64,000 nucleotides of DNA. Source: Erwinia persicina (lineage in GTDB: Bacteria > Pseudomonadota > Gammaproteobacteria > Enterobacterales > Enterobacteriaceae). The position numbers were made by a program, and so were the translations under genes. Shown piece by piece: positions 38,502 to 47,554 of the stretch; the first letter of the stretch is position 1; each line of letters opens with the position of its first letter. The stretch covers positions 1 through 64,000 of the forward strand of contig NZ_JACYMO010000001.1 in the NCBI RefSeq assembly GCF_014838825.1, in the 5' to 3' direction. The notes below the pieces were generated by a model. It ran no database searches. It was given only the letters and a program-made list of their open reading frames with translations, and was not told the DNA's origin.

Positions 38502-41357
38502 ATGATGAGCAATGCACAGAGCAGAGTACCCACCACCGGCAAGACGGCAGAAGCCGCCGGTAAACCCACGCTGGTGGTGATCGGGCATGGCATGGTCGGC
38601 CAGCACTTCCTGGAGCAGATGGTCAGCAGAGGGCTGCATCAGCAGTTCCAGATAGTGGTGTACGGTGAGGAGCGCTATGTCGCCTATGACCGCGTCCACC
38701 TGTCGGAATACTTTGCCGGTAAGGGGCACGCCGAACTGTCGCTGGTGCCGCCAGGGTTTATGCAACAGAACGGCATACAGCTGCGAACCGGTCGTCAGAT
38801 CGTGGCTATCGATCGGCAGCAGCAGCAGGTGCGTGAAGCCGACGGGCGCGTACAGGGTTACGATCGGCTGGTGCTGGCCACCGGCTCCAGCCCGTTTGTG
38901 CCCCCCATCCCGGGGAGTGAGCACGCATCCTGCTTTGTGTATCGCACACTCGACGACCTGGATGCGCTGGCGGCAAAGGCTGCTACGGCAAAACGCGGGG
39001 TGGTGATCGGCGGCGGACTGCTGGGCCTGGAAGCGGCCAATGCGCTGAAGACGCTGGGGCTGGAAACGGCGGTGGTGGAACTCTCTCCCCGCCTGATGGC
39101 GGTACAGCTGGATGAGGGCGGTGCCGCGATGCTGCGCCGTAAGATCGAAGCGCTAGGGGTGAAGGTACTGACCGGCAAGGCAAGCCAGAGTATTGACGTG
39201 CAGCAAGACGGTACGCTGCGGCTCAATTTTGCCGATGGCAGCGAGCTGGAAACGGATCTGGTGCTGTTTTCGGCGGGTATCCGCCCGCGCGACCACCTGG
39301 CGGCCTCAGCCGGGCTGACGCTGGGCCGGCGCGGGGGCGTGGTGATTGATGACGGCTGCCGGACCTCCGATCCCGCCGTCAGCGCCATCGGTGAATGTGC
39401 CGCCTGGCAGGACAATCTGTATGGTCTGGTCGCCCCGGGTTACCAGATGGCACGTGTGCTGGCCGCGAACCTGGCCGGGGAAGCGGCCGCCTTTAGCGGT
39501 GCAGACATGAGTACCAAACTCAAACTGCTGGGGGTGGAAGTGGCCTCCATGGGCGATGCCCACGGGGCGACCCCGGGCAGCCAGAGCTATTACTGGACCA
39601 GTGAACCCCATGAAATTTATAAAAAGATTGTGGTTTCCGCCGACGGTAAAACGCTGCTCGGTGGCGTGCTGGTCGGGGACAGCAGCGAATACAGCCTTCT
39701 GCTGCAGTTGATGCTCAACGGCATGGCCCTGCCGGATGCACCGGAAACTCTGATCCTGCCGCAAAGCGCCGGTGCGCCGACGAAAGCCCTGGGCGTGGCG
39801 GCACTGCCGGACAGTGCGCAGGTCTGCTCCTGCCATAACGTGACCAAAGGGGATATCTGCGCCGCAGTCAAAGCCGGTTGCAGTGATATGGCCTCGCTGA
39901 AGGCCAGCACCAAAGCTGCAACCGGCTGCGGAGGATGTGCTGCGCTGGTCAAACAGGTGATGGAGTTCCAGCTGGCAGACCTGGGCGTGGAGGTGAAGAA
40001 AGACATCTGTGAGCACTTCCCGTGGTCGCGCCAGGAGCTTTATTCGCTGATCCGCGTCGGCCAGATCAAAAGCTTCGAACAGCTGCTGGCGAAACACGGA
40101 CACGGCAGCGGCTGTGAGATTTGCAAACCGCTGGTGGGGTCGATGCTGGCCTCCTGCTGGAACGAGTATCTGCTGACGCCGGCCCTGCTGCCGCTGCAGG
40201 ACACCAACGATCGCTATTTTGCCAATATTCAAAAGGACGGTACCTACTCGGTAGTACCAAGGATGCCCGCCGGTGAGGTCAGCGCGGAAGGGCTGATCGC
40301 TATTGGTGAGATCGCCCGAGAATATGGCCTGTACTGCAAAGTGACCGGGGGACAGCGTATTGACCTGTTTGGTGCCCAGCTGGAGCAGTTGCCCGAAATC
40401 TGGCAGAAGCTGCTGGCCGCCGGGTTTGAAACCGGCCACGCCTATGGCAAATCGCTGCGCACCGTGAAGTCCTGCGTGGGCTCCACCTGGTGCCGCTACG
40501 GTGTTCAGGATTCTACGGGGTTTGCCGCCCGCCTGGAGAACCGCTACAAGGGCCTGCGCTCGCCGCACAAAATCAAAATGGCGGTGTCCGGCTGTACGCG
40601 TGAGTGTTCCGAAGCCCAGAGTAAAGACATTGGGGTGATTGCCACCGACAAAGGCTGGAACCTCTATGTCTGTGGCAACGGGGGAATGAAACCGCGTCAT
40701 GCCGATCTGTTTGCCAGCGATCTGGATGATGAAACCCTGTTGTGCTACGTCGACCGCCTGCTGATGTTTTACATCCTTACCGCTGACCGCCTGCAGCGCA
40801 CCAGCGTGTGGATGGATAACCTCGAAGGGGGTCTGACGTATCTGCGTCAGGTGGTGATTGATGACGTCCTCGGCGTGGCCGCCGAGCTGGAAGCGGACAT
40901 GCAGCGCGTGGTCGACAGCTACCAGTGTGAATGGCAGACCACGCTGGCCAGCCCCGATCGCGTGGCGCTGTTCCGCCGCTCGGTTAACGAGGTGCAACCC
41001 ACCTCACTGTGGAATGCCGTCTGCCAGATCGAGGACATTCCACCGCAGGCAGGGATTGGCGCACGGCTGGGCTCACAGCCGATTGCGCTGTTCCGTCTCG
41101 ACGATCAGGTTTACGCGCTGGACGATCTTGAGCCGGGAACCGGGGCTAACGTGCTGTCGCGCGGTCTGCTCGGGGACAGCGGCGGTGATGCGCTGGTGAT
41201 CTCGCCGTTGTACAAACAGCGTTTCCGCCTGCGTGACGGGCAGAGCCTGGATAATCCGGCCCTCTCACAGCGCTGCTGGCCGGTAAAAGTGGAACAGGGA
41301 CAGGTCTGGGTCGCCAGCACGCCGCTGGTGCAGGCCGCAAAAACGATCACCGCTTGA
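38502..41357 (+). CDS. nasB: Assimilatory NADH-dependent nitrite reductase, large and small domains fused
   Basis: The 951-residue cytosolic enzyme reduces nitrite to ammonium. In order it has an FAD/NADH oxidoreductase domain (1-415), a BFD-like iron-sulfur domain with C-S-C-H at 442-445, the sulfite/nitrite reductase core with siroheme-Fe4S4 cysteines at 658, 664, 698 and 702, and a NirD-like domain from about 835. The C-terminal fusion is typical of NasB rather than the separate NirB and NirD. ATG 38502 (or 38505) follows AGGGAG. The leader attenuator and NasR lie just upstream. Confidence 0.94.
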   Translation: MMSNAQSRVPTTGKTAEAAGKPTLVVIGHGMVGQHFLEQMVSRGLHQQFQIVVYGEERYVAYDRVHLSEYFAGKGHAELSLVPPGFMQQNGIQLRTGRQIVAIDRQQQQVREADGRVQGYDRLVLATGSSPFVPPIPGSEHASCFVYRTLDDLDALAAKAATAKRGVVIGGGLLGLEAANALKTLGLETAVVELSPRLMAVQLDEGGAAMLRRKIEALGVKVLTGKASQSIDVQQDGTLRLNFADGSELETDLVLFSAGIRPRDHLAASAGLTLGRRGGVVIDDGCRTSDPAVSAIGECAAWQDNLYGLVAPGYQMARVLAANLAGEAAAFSGADMSTKLKLLGVEVASMGDAHGATPGSQSYYWTSEPHEIYKKIVVSADGKTLLGGVLVGDSSEYSLLLQLMLNGMALPDAPETLILPQSAGAPTKALGVAALPDSAQVCSCHNVTKGDICAAVKAGCSDMASLKASTKAATGCGGCAALVKQVMEFQLADLGVEVKKDICEHFPWSRQELYSLIRVGQIKSFEQLLAKHGHGSGCEICKPLVGSMLASCWNEYLLTPALLPLQDTNDRYFANIQKDGTYSVVPRMPAGEVSAEGLIAIGEIAREYGLYCKVTGGQRIDLFGAQLEQLPEIWQKLLAAGFETGHAYGKSLRTVKSCVGSTWCRYGVQDSTGFAARLENRYKGLRSPHKIKMAVSGCTRECSEAQSKDIGVIATDKGWNLYVCGNGGMKPRHADLFASDLDDETLLCYVDRLLMFYILTADRLQRTSVWMDNLEGGLTYLRQVVIDDVLGVAAELEADMQRVVDSYQCEWQTTLASPDRVALFRRSVNEVQPTSLWNAVCQIEDIPPQAGIGARLGSQPIALFRLDDQVYALDDLEPGTGANVLSRGLLGDSGGDALVISPLYKQRFRLRDGQSLDNPALSQRCWPVKVEQGQVWVASTPLVQAAKTITA

Positions 41358-41366
41358 GGGTAACCG

Positions 41367-42209
41367 ATGACTGCGAAAATTCCTTCTCTTGATAAACTGC
41401 TGGCCGGGAAGGCGGTTCCCGGCCAGCAGGGGGCCGTATGGCTGGTAGGGGCCGGGCCGGGGGCCGTTGATCTGCTGACGGTTCGCGCGCTGCGCCTGAT
41501 TGAACAGGCAGAGGTCGTCATCTTTGACCGCCTGGTCAGCCCGGAGATCCTTGCGCTGATCCCGGCGGGTGCGCTGAGCATCGACGTCGGAAAAACGCCG
41601 GGCTTCCACGGGATGAAACAGTCGCAGATTAACCAGCTGCTGGAAGATCTGGCCTGTGCCGGGCGGCAGGTTGTCCGGCTGAAAGGGGGCGATCCCTTTA
41701 TCTTCGGCCGGGGCGGTGAGGAGATGCTGTGGCTGCAAAAAGCCGGGGTAACCTGCCATATTGTGCCCGGTATTACCGCTGCCACCGGCTGTGCTGCCGC
41801 CAGCGGCATCCCGCTGACTCACCGCGATCTGGCCCAGTCGGTGCGCTTTATTACCGGTCACGGGCGCGACGGTAAGCCGCGACTGGACTGGGAGAGCCTG
41901 CGCGACGCACGTCAGACACTGGTGTTTTATATGGGGCTGACCTGGTGTGAAGCCTTAAGCGAACAGCTGATCCTGTCCGGGCGTGATGCCGGTACCCCGG
42001 TGGCGATTGTCGAGCGGGGAACGCGGGCAGACCAGCGCACCCTGATCACCCGCCTCGACCGGCTGGCGCAGACCGTGGCCTTACACCGGCCGCAGTCGCC
42101 GAGTCTGTTAATTGTGGGCGACGTCGTGAGTCTTTATCACCCGGATGCCGTTCAGGCAGCCACCAGCACGGTGATCCCCAGCGCTTCAAAGGCCGCAATT
42201 GACGCCTGA
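41367..42209 (+). CDS. cobA: Uroporphyrinogen-III C-methyltransferase (SUMT)
   Basis: The 280-residue enzyme makes precorrin-2 from uroporphyrinogen III, supplying siroheme for NasB, whose stop is 9 bp upstream. Motifs: L-V-G-A-G-P-G-A-V-D-L-L-T, F-D-R-L-V, V-R-L-K-G-G-D-P-F-I-F-G-R-G-G-E-E and V-P-G-I-T-A-A. The body ends near S-L-L-I-V-G-D-V-V-S-L-Y; the last 20 or so codons are antisense to the 3' end of the convergent deoR-type gene and are probably read-through from a rearranged junction. Confidence 0.92.
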   Translation: MTAKIPSLDKLLAGKAVPGQQGAVWLVGAGPGAVDLLTVRALRLIEQAEVVIFDRLVSPEILALIPAGALSIDVGKTPGFHGMKQSQINQLLEDLACAGRQVVRLKGGDPFIFGRGGEEMLWLQKAGVTCHIVPGITAATGCAAASGIPLTHRDLAQSVRFITGHGRDGKPRLDWESLRDARQTLVFYMGLTWCEALSEQLILSGRDAGTPVAIVERGTRADQRTLITRLDRLAQTVALHRPQSPSLLIVGDVVSLYHPDAVQAATSTVIPSASKAAIDA

Positions 42210-42943
42210 CTGATGCCGCTGTCGGTGATCAGATAGTGGATTTTGCTCCACTCGCACGGCAGCGCAAACATCGAGACTTTGTCGATTTTGCTGGAATCGG
42301 CCACCACATAAACGGTGCTGGCTGAATGGATCATCGCACTTTTCACTTTGATATCGGTTTCACTGGGGAAGCTGAGGCCCAGGCGGGGGGAGATACAGGC
42401 CGTCGCCAGAAACAGCTTTTCTGCCAGCACGTTTTCAAAAAAGCTGGCCGCTTTTTCACCCGAGGTGGAGAGCGTCGGAAACTTAAAGGTTCCGCCGGTG
42501 AGCAGAATATTGATCCCCGGCTCCCCGCCCAGCTTCAGGGCGATATTGACCGCATTAGTGACCACCGACAGCCGCCGGATGTGTGCCATATGATTGGCGA
42601 TAGCGGTGGTAGTGGTGCCGGAATCGAAAATCACCGTATCGCCGTTTTCGATATGCCGGGCAGCCAGCCGGCCAATGGCATCTTTCGCCTCCAGATGGGT
42701 CTGCCGTTCCAGCAGCAGCGCGCCGGTATTTTGCTTGCCTGTCATCAGCGTTGCGCCGCCGTGATAGCGCTGCACGTGCCCCTCTTTCTGTAACATCCGC
42801 AGGTCTGTGCGCAGCGTCGCCTCTGTCAGGCCGAACGTCTCTTTCAGTCTTTTCACCGTGACGGTGCCATCCTCACGGATCATCTCCAGGATTTTTTCCC
42901 GCCGCTGCTGCATATCAGCCAGCTGTTCATTTTTGTTTTTCAT
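42152..42943 (-). CDS. DeoR-family regulator of the adjacent catabolic operon
   Basis: The 263-residue repressor has a winged helix-turn-helix (R-R-E-K-I-L-E-M-I, V-K-R-L-K-E-T-F-G-L-T-E-A-T-L-R-T-D-L) and the DeoR sensor domain with D-S-G-T-T-T and L-L-T-G-G-T-F, which binds a phosphorylated sugar. It is divergent from the transketolase gene, with two copies of a palindromic element between them. AAAGGGAG lies 8 bp before ATG 42943. Its 3' end overlaps cobA by 58 bp on the other strand. Confidence 0.92.
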   Translation of the reverse strand: MKNKNEQLADMQQRREKILEMIREDGTVTVKRLKETFGLTEATLRTDLRMLQKEGHVQRYHGGATLMTGKQNTGALLLERQTHLEAKDAIGRLAARHIENGDTVIFDSGTTTTAIANHMAHIRRLSVVTNAVNIALKLGGEPGINILLTGGTFKFPTLSTSGEKAASFFENVLAEKLFLATACISPRLGLSFPSETDIKVKSAMIHSASTVYVVADSSKIDKVSMFALPCEWSKIHYLITDSGISQASIAAFEALGITVLVAA

Positions 42944-43049
42944 GTCAGTCACTCCCTTTACCTGAAAGCGGGTCGCAGGGCCACCAGCCGGGCTGCTGCG
43001 CTAAATAGTAACCCCCGACCGGAGCAATTGCGAGAACAGCGAAATGGAC

Positions 43050-43069
43050 CTTTCATTTTCGAATGAAAG
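43050..43069. promoter_or_regulatory. Palindromic operator-like element 1 (DeoR-type regulator)
   Basis: CTTTCATTTTCGAATGAAAG is a perfect inverted repeat with eight-base arms around TTCG. Its minus strand contains ATTCGAAAATGAAA, which recurs with one change as element 2. It lies 106 bp before the regulator start in an AT-rich stretch. Confidence 0.6.
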
Positions 43070-43241
43070 TCTACATTGCTCATTTTGTTGATTTAACTGG
43101 CTTTTAACATTCCAGAACCAATAGGTATTGTCATATTTAGCGGTTATTTTATTGATTTATAAGGTGTTGTTTCTTTTTTGTGCTTTTGTTTGAAATATGA
43201 TCCACCCCACAATATGATAATAAACGATAGCGTATATTTTT

Positions 43242-43255
43242 ATTCGAAAACGAAA
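43242..43255. promoter_or_regulatory. Operator-like element 2, copy of element 1
   Basis: ATTCGAAAACGAAA repeats the core of element 1 in opposite orientation, with one base changed, 66 bp before the transketolase start. Two related sites in a divergent promoter region are what a DeoR-family tetramer would use. The rest of the 378-bp region (42944-43321) shows no further repeat. Confidence 0.6.
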
Positions 43256-43321
43256 TTGCCGCAGCAGACTGTCATATCAGTACGCTATCCCGCCCGCGGC
43301 GTCACAGATGAAGAGGTAATG

Positions 43322-44125
43322 ATGGACTTTCAGGCAATCAAACAGACGGCACGCCAGGCCCGGCGCTACGTACTGCAAATGAATCATCGGGCAGGTAAAG
43401 GTCACACCGGTGCCGACCTCTCGGAGGTGGATATCATCTGCACCCTGTTTATGGCAGTGATGGATCGCAGCCGTCCGCGTCCGGATCAGGATCGCTTCAT
43501 CCTGTCCAAAGGCCACGGGGCCGGCGGGCTTTACTGCAGCGCAGCGGCGATGGGGCTCATTGATCCGGCCATCCTCGACCAGTTTATGGGCGACGATACG
43601 CTACTGGCGGGGCACCCCATCCACCAGAAGCTGCCTGAACTGGTGGAAATCAACTCCGGAGGATTAGGTCACGGGCTGTCGATTGGTGTCGGCCTGGCCC
43701 TGGGAAACAAACTCTCTGGCCGCGCCCATCGTCGGGCCTTTGTGCTGCTGGGCGACGGCGAGCTGGCAGAGGGGTCGAACTGGGAAGCCGCCATGTCAGC
43801 CAGCAAATTCAGGCTGGAAAATCTGGTGGCGATTGTTGATCGCAACCGCCTGCAACTGGCCGGTAAAACCGAGGACATCATGCCGCTGGAGCCGCTGGCC
43901 GATAAATGGCTGGCCTTTGGTTTTGAAGTGCTGGAGTGCAACGGCCACGATCCCGCAGCGATAGCGGCGGCCGTGAACCAGCCGGGCATCGGCAAACCCC
44001 GCGTTATTTTAGCCAATACCGAAAAAGGGCACGGTATCTCCTTTATGGCCAATGTCCCGGCCTGGCATCACGCCGTCCCTGACGATGAACAGCTGGCCCT
44101 TGGGCTGGCCGAGCTGGAGGATTAA
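43322..44125 (+). CDS. Split transketolase, N-terminal (thiamine-diphosphate) subunit
   Basis: The 267-residue protein covers the TPP pyrophosphate-binding half of transketolase: S-K-G-H-G-A-G at 62-68, G-D-G-E-L-A-E-G-S-N-W-E-A-A at 144-157 (metal-binding GDG...N motif), and E-K-G-H-G near 233. The partner half follows 2 bp later. Separate subunits occur in several specialised pathways, such as D-apulose-4-phosphate transketolase AptA/AptB, besides archaeal transketolases. ATG 43322 lies 5 bp after GAGG; codons upstream to 43178 are regulatory sequence. Confidence 0.9.
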   Translation: MDFQAIKQTARQARRYVLQMNHRAGKGHTGADLSEVDIICTLFMAVMDRSRPRPDQDRFILSKGHGAGGLYCSAAAMGLIDPAILDQFMGDDTLLAGHPIHQKLPELVEINSGGLGHGLSIGVGLALGNKLSGRAHRRAFVLLGDGELAEGSNWEAAMSASKFRLENLVAIVDRNRLQLAGKTEDIMPLEPLADKWLAFGFEVLECNGHDPAAIAAAVNQPGIGKPRVILANTEKGHGISFMANVPAWHHAVPDDEQLALGLAELED

Positions 44126-44127
44126 TC

Positions 44128-45042
44128 ATGCAAGACTTACGCGACGCCGTGATTGCTACGCTGGTGCAAGCCCAGAATGAGGGAGCAGACCTCAGCGTGA
44201 TGGTGGCCGACTCCACCTCTACGTCAAAAATTGCCCCGTTTGAAAAAGCCTTCCCGGACCGGGTGATCAACGTCGGCATTGCCGAACAGAACATGGTGGG
44301 AATGGCGGCGGGAGTGGCACTGAGCGGCCGCACCGTCTTTACCGCTAATGCGGCCCCATTCCTGTTTGCCCGATCGAATGAGCAGCTGAAAAATGATGTC
44401 TGCTACTCAGAAACCAACGTCAAGATGCTCGGCCTGAATGCCGGTTTTGCTTACGGCCCACTGGGGGCAACCCACCACTGTACTAATGATATCGCTATCG
44501 CCCGCTCGATGGGTAATCTGCAGATTTTCGCGCCAGCAGATGCGATCCAGGCCAGCGCCATCGCCCGCCATGCCATCAGCCACAAAGGCCCGGTTTATAT
44601 CCGTATGGACAGCGACAAAGTGCCGCTGCTGCATGATGCCGATTACCAGTTTGTGCCGGGTAAACCAGAGGTGTTACAGCAGGGTAAAGACACCGTGGTG
44701 TTCTGCCTGGGGACGCTGGCTCATGAAGCGCTGGCCGCTAAAGATGACAGCATCACCATCGTCTCACTGCCCTCTCTGTGGCCGCTGGACGAAGCGGCGG
44801 TCATCAAGCTGATTACCGCACACCGTCAGGTGATCACCATGGAAGAACATGTGTTGAGTGGCGGTCTGAGCAGCATTATCGGCGAGCTGCTGCATCAGCA
44901 CAGCTTGCGCCAGCGCTTTATTCCGCTGGGTATCCCGCCGTATGAATTTACCCACAGCAGCAGTCGTGCTGCCCTGCGTCGCCAGTTCCGCATCGATGCT
45001 GAAGGCCTGCGCGCCACGTTAGAAAATCTTGTTGCCGCTTAA
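44128..45042 (+). CDS. Split transketolase, C-terminal (pyrimidine-binding) subunit
   Basis: The 304-residue partner carries the pyrimidine domain with the catalytic glutamate (Glu53 in N-V-G-I-A-E-Q-N-M-V-G) and the C-terminal transketolase domain. With the preceding gene it should form an active enzyme moving a two-carbon glycolaldehyde unit from a ketose phosphate to an aldose phosphate. Start and stop are 2 bp apart from its partner, so the two are translationally linked. Confidence 0.9.
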   Translation: MQDLRDAVIATLVQAQNEGADLSVMVADSTSTSKIAPFEKAFPDRVINVGIAEQNMVGMAAGVALSGRTVFTANAAPFLFARSNEQLKNDVCYSETNVKMLGLNAGFAYGPLGATHHCTNDIAIARSMGNLQIFAPADAIQASAIARHAISHKGPVYIRMDSDKVPLLHDADYQFVPGKPEVLQQGKDTVVFCLGTLAHEALAAKDDSITIVSLPSLWPLDEAAVIKLITAHRQVITMEEHVLSGGLSSIIGELLHQHSLRQRFIPLGIPPYEFTHSSSRAALRRQFRIDAEGLRATLENLVAA

Positions 45043-45055
45043 GGAGAGTCTGGAA

Positions 45056-45853
45056 ATGAGTCACGAATATGACGTCAATCTGCGCTACGGCGTAGACATT
45101 AACGGCGATTTGAGCGGTAAGGTCGCCGTCGTTACCGGCGGGCTGGGGGGGATCGCCATGGCCAGCAACCAGATGCTGCTGGAGAAAGGCGCAAAGCTGG
45201 CGCTGCTGTACCCGGCGTTTGAACAGAGCAAAGTGGCAGAGGTAGCCGGGCAATTTGCCGCCGATTGCGTTCAGTTTGTTCAGTGTGATGTGACCGACCC
45301 GGACTCTGTCGAGCAGGCAATTGCACAGGTTGAAGCACACTACGGACAGATCGACATTCTGGTGAACTGCGCGGGCTACGTGATGTTGCAGCCTGTACTG
45401 GAAACGGAATTTGCCGAGTGGCAGAAGCAGGTGGCTGTCAATCTGACCGGGCCATTCCTCTGTTCGCAGGCGGTGGCAAAACGCATGGTGAAAGCGGGTA
45501 AAGGCGGAAAGATCATCAATATCGCCTCGCAGGCGGCCTCCATCGCCATTGATAACCATGTGGCCTATACCTCAGCGAAAGCCGGGCTGTTGGGGATGAC
45601 CAAAGTGATGGCGAAAGAGTTTGCGCCGCACAAAATTAACGTTAATACCCTGTCGCCGACCGTGGTGCTGACGCCGATGGGCGAGAAAGCCTGGCGTGGT
45701 GAAAAAGGGGAGGCGATGAAGCAGCTGATCCCGATGGGACGCTTTGCCTACACGGACGAAATTGCTGCCGCTGTTCTGTTTTTTGCTGGCAACGGCAGCG
45801 ACATGATCACCGGAGCCGATCTGATGATCGATGGTGGTTTCACTATTTGGTAA
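45056..45853 (+). CDS. Short-chain dehydrogenase/reductase (polyol type), SDR-1
   Basis: The 265-residue classical SDR has the NAD(P) motif T-G-G-L-G-G-I-A near residues 28-35, N-C-A-G-Y, and the catalytic S/Y-x-x-x-K (A-Y-T-S-A-K). The start M-S-H-E-Y-D-V-N-L-R-Y-G-V-D-I-N and general pattern recall GolD/threitol-type dehydrogenases, so oxidation of a small polyol to a ketose is likely, but the substrate is not established. AAGGAG stands before ATG 45056; an in-frame ATG at 45029 lies inside the upstream gene. Confidence 0.88.
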   Translation: MSHEYDVNLRYGVDINGDLSGKVAVVTGGLGGIAMASNQMLLEKGAKLALLYPAFEQSKVAEVAGQFAADCVQFVQCDVTDPDSVEQAIAQVEAHYGQIDILVNCAGYVMLQPVLETEFAEWQKQVAVNLTGPFLCSQAVAKRMVKAGKGGKIINIASQAASIAIDNHVAYTSAKAGLLGMTKVMAKEFAPHKINVNTLSPTVVLTPMGEKAWRGEKGEAMKQLIPMGRFAYTDEIAAAVLFFAGNGSDMITGADLMIDGGFTIW

Positions 45854-45943
45854 GACTTAAGAAGTACTTCGCCCAGACCAGAGAAACTGAGAATCAACGC
45901 TGTACCTACACATAACAACATAACAAATTGCGAGAACATCAAT

Positions 45944-46879
45944 ATGAAAATGCGTTTAACGCTGTTAGCCGTTGCGACCGCCTGCTCCTTCTCTCATGCC
46001 GCGTTTGCGGCGGAGAAAGGCACCATTATGATCCTGGTGAATTCCCTCGATAACCCGTATTACGCCTCTGAAGCGAAAGGCGCCAATGTGAAGGCTCAGG
46101 CGCTGGGCTATAAAACCACCGTGCTGTCCCACGGTGAAGATGTGAAAAAGCAGAGCGAACTGATTGATGCCGCCATCGGCAAAAAAGTGCAGGGCATTAT
46201 CCTCGACAACGCCGACTCTACCGCCAGCGTCGCGGCCATTAAAAAAGCCAAAGAGGCGGGTATTCCTGTGGTGCTGATTAACCGTGAAATACCGGTGGAT
46301 GACGTCGCCCTGGAGCAGATCACTCATAACAACTTCCAGGCAGGTTCCGATGTCGCCAACGTCTTCGTCGAAAAGATGGGCGAGAAGGGGAGCTATGCCG
46401 AACTGACCTGTAATCTCGCCGACAATAACTGCGTTACCCGCTCCAAATCCTTCCACCAGGTACTGGATCAGTACCCGGAGATGAAAAGCATCGCCCGACA
46501 GGACGCTAAAGGTACCCTGATCGACGGTAAACGCATTATGGACAGCATTCTGCAGGCACACCCGGATGTGAAAGGGGTGATCTGCGGTAACGGTCCGGTC
46601 GCGCTGGGGGCGATTGCCGCGCTGAAGGCTGCCGGACGTGACGACGTGATCGTGGTCGGCATTGACGGCAGCAACGACGAACGCGATGCGGTCAAAGCCG
46701 GGACGCTGAAAGCCACTGTGATGTTACAGGCGCAGGCCATCGCCGCCCAGGGCGTGACGGATATCGACAACTTCCTGCAGAAAGGCATCAAGCCAGAAAA
46801 ACAGCGCGTCATGTTCCGCGGCATCCTGATTAACCAGGGCAATGCAGACAAAGTGCAGGACTTTAATTTCAAATCCTGA
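45944..46879 (+). CDS. Sugar ABC transporter periplasmic binding protein
   Basis: The 311-residue protein has a signal peptide (cut after A-A-F-A, about residue 22) and the two lobes of a ribose-type (Peripla_BP_4) binding protein, with I-M-I-L-V-N-S-L-D-N-P-Y-Y near the mature start and V-V-G-I-D-G-S-N-D near 230. It delivers the substrate to the ATPase and permease encoded downstream. RbsB-like proteins bind pentoses, tetritols or related compounds; the ligand cannot be told here. Confidence 0.92.
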   Translation: MKMRLTLLAVATACSFSHAAFAAEKGTIMILVNSLDNPYYASEAKGANVKAQALGYKTTVLSHGEDVKKQSELIDAAIGKKVQGIILDNADSTASVAAIKKAKEAGIPVVLINREIPVDDVALEQITHNNFQAGSDVANVFVEKMGEKGSYAELTCNLADNNCVTRSKSFHQVLDQYPEMKSIARQDAKGTLIDGKRIMDSILQAHPDVKGVICGNGPVALGAIAALKAAGRDDVIVVGIDGSNDERDAVKAGTLKATVMLQAQAIAAQGVTDIDNFLQKGIKPEKQRVMFRGILINQGNADKVQDFNFKS

Positions 46880-46935
46880 GTTAACGTTTTTACACGATGT
46901 TGCTGCGCCCCTGTGGGGGCGCAAAGGAGAGCATT

Positions 46936-47547
46936 ATGTCCAGGCGAGTCTGGCTGGCAATGGCCACTTTAGCCCTTGGCGGCTGCCGTATTGTGTCGCA
47001 GCAGGAGCTGGCCGATTTAAAAAATCCCCCCAATCCGGCGATGGCAAACGTCACTGCTACCTGGCAGCAAAAGATTGTGCCGCAGATAGTGAGCACGGCA
47101 AAACCGCTGGGCGAGATGATGACATCGCTGGCCGCGGCAAAAGATTTTGATGCCGCCTGCAAGGCTTCAGGATACCGCAGTCAGGATGAAAACCCGTGCG
47201 TGTTCAGCGTGAAAATTCAGGGGGCGGTCACGGCGGTGAACACCACCTCGCGCAGCGGAAAAATGACGGTGAAAGACGTCAGCGGTCAGGAGGTGGTGGT
47301 GCAGATCGGCCCGATTATCCGCGGTACCGCGCTGCGGGACGCTTATCAAGGCGTGAGCTATCAGGACTTCAACGATCAGGTGCTTTTTGGCGACTACGGG
47401 CGTGCCATCAACAACCTGGCCTCGGCGGAGGTGCAAAAGTTTCAGCCGAAAGTGGGCGATAACGTCGAGGTTGACGGGGTCTTCAGCAGCTGGGACGTTC
47501 CGCAGACGCCGCCGGACATCACGCCGGCCCACGTGGTACGCAAATAG
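46936..47547 (+). CDS. DUF2291 family lipoprotein of the ABC transporter operon
   Basis: The 203-residue protein has a short lipoprotein signal (lipobox L-G-G-C near residues 13-16) and a conserved body with S-V-K-I-Q-G-A-V-T-A-V-N-T and a C-terminal O-B-fold-like part. DUF2291 proteins are commonly found inside sugar ABC operons of the ribose type; their function is unknown. AAAGGAGAG precedes ATG 46936; the ATG at 46897 has no such site. Confidence 0.8.
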   Translation: MSRRVWLAMATLALGGCRIVSQQELADLKNPPNPAMANVTATWQQKIVPQIVSTAKPLGEMMTSLAAAKDFDAACKASGYRSQDENPCVFSVKIQGAVTAVNTTSRSGKMTVKDVSGQEVVVQIGPIIRGTALRDAYQGVSYQDFNDQVLFGDYGRAINNLASAEVQKFQPKVGDNVEVDGVFSSWDVPQTPPDITPAHVVRK

Positions 47548-47554
47548 AGGGGGC

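Noticed and set aside
39306..40997. 563-codon open frame on the minus strand opposite nasB
   Set aside because: Antisense shadow of the nitrite reductase gene. The protein is unusually rich in His, Gln and Gly and matches no family I know.
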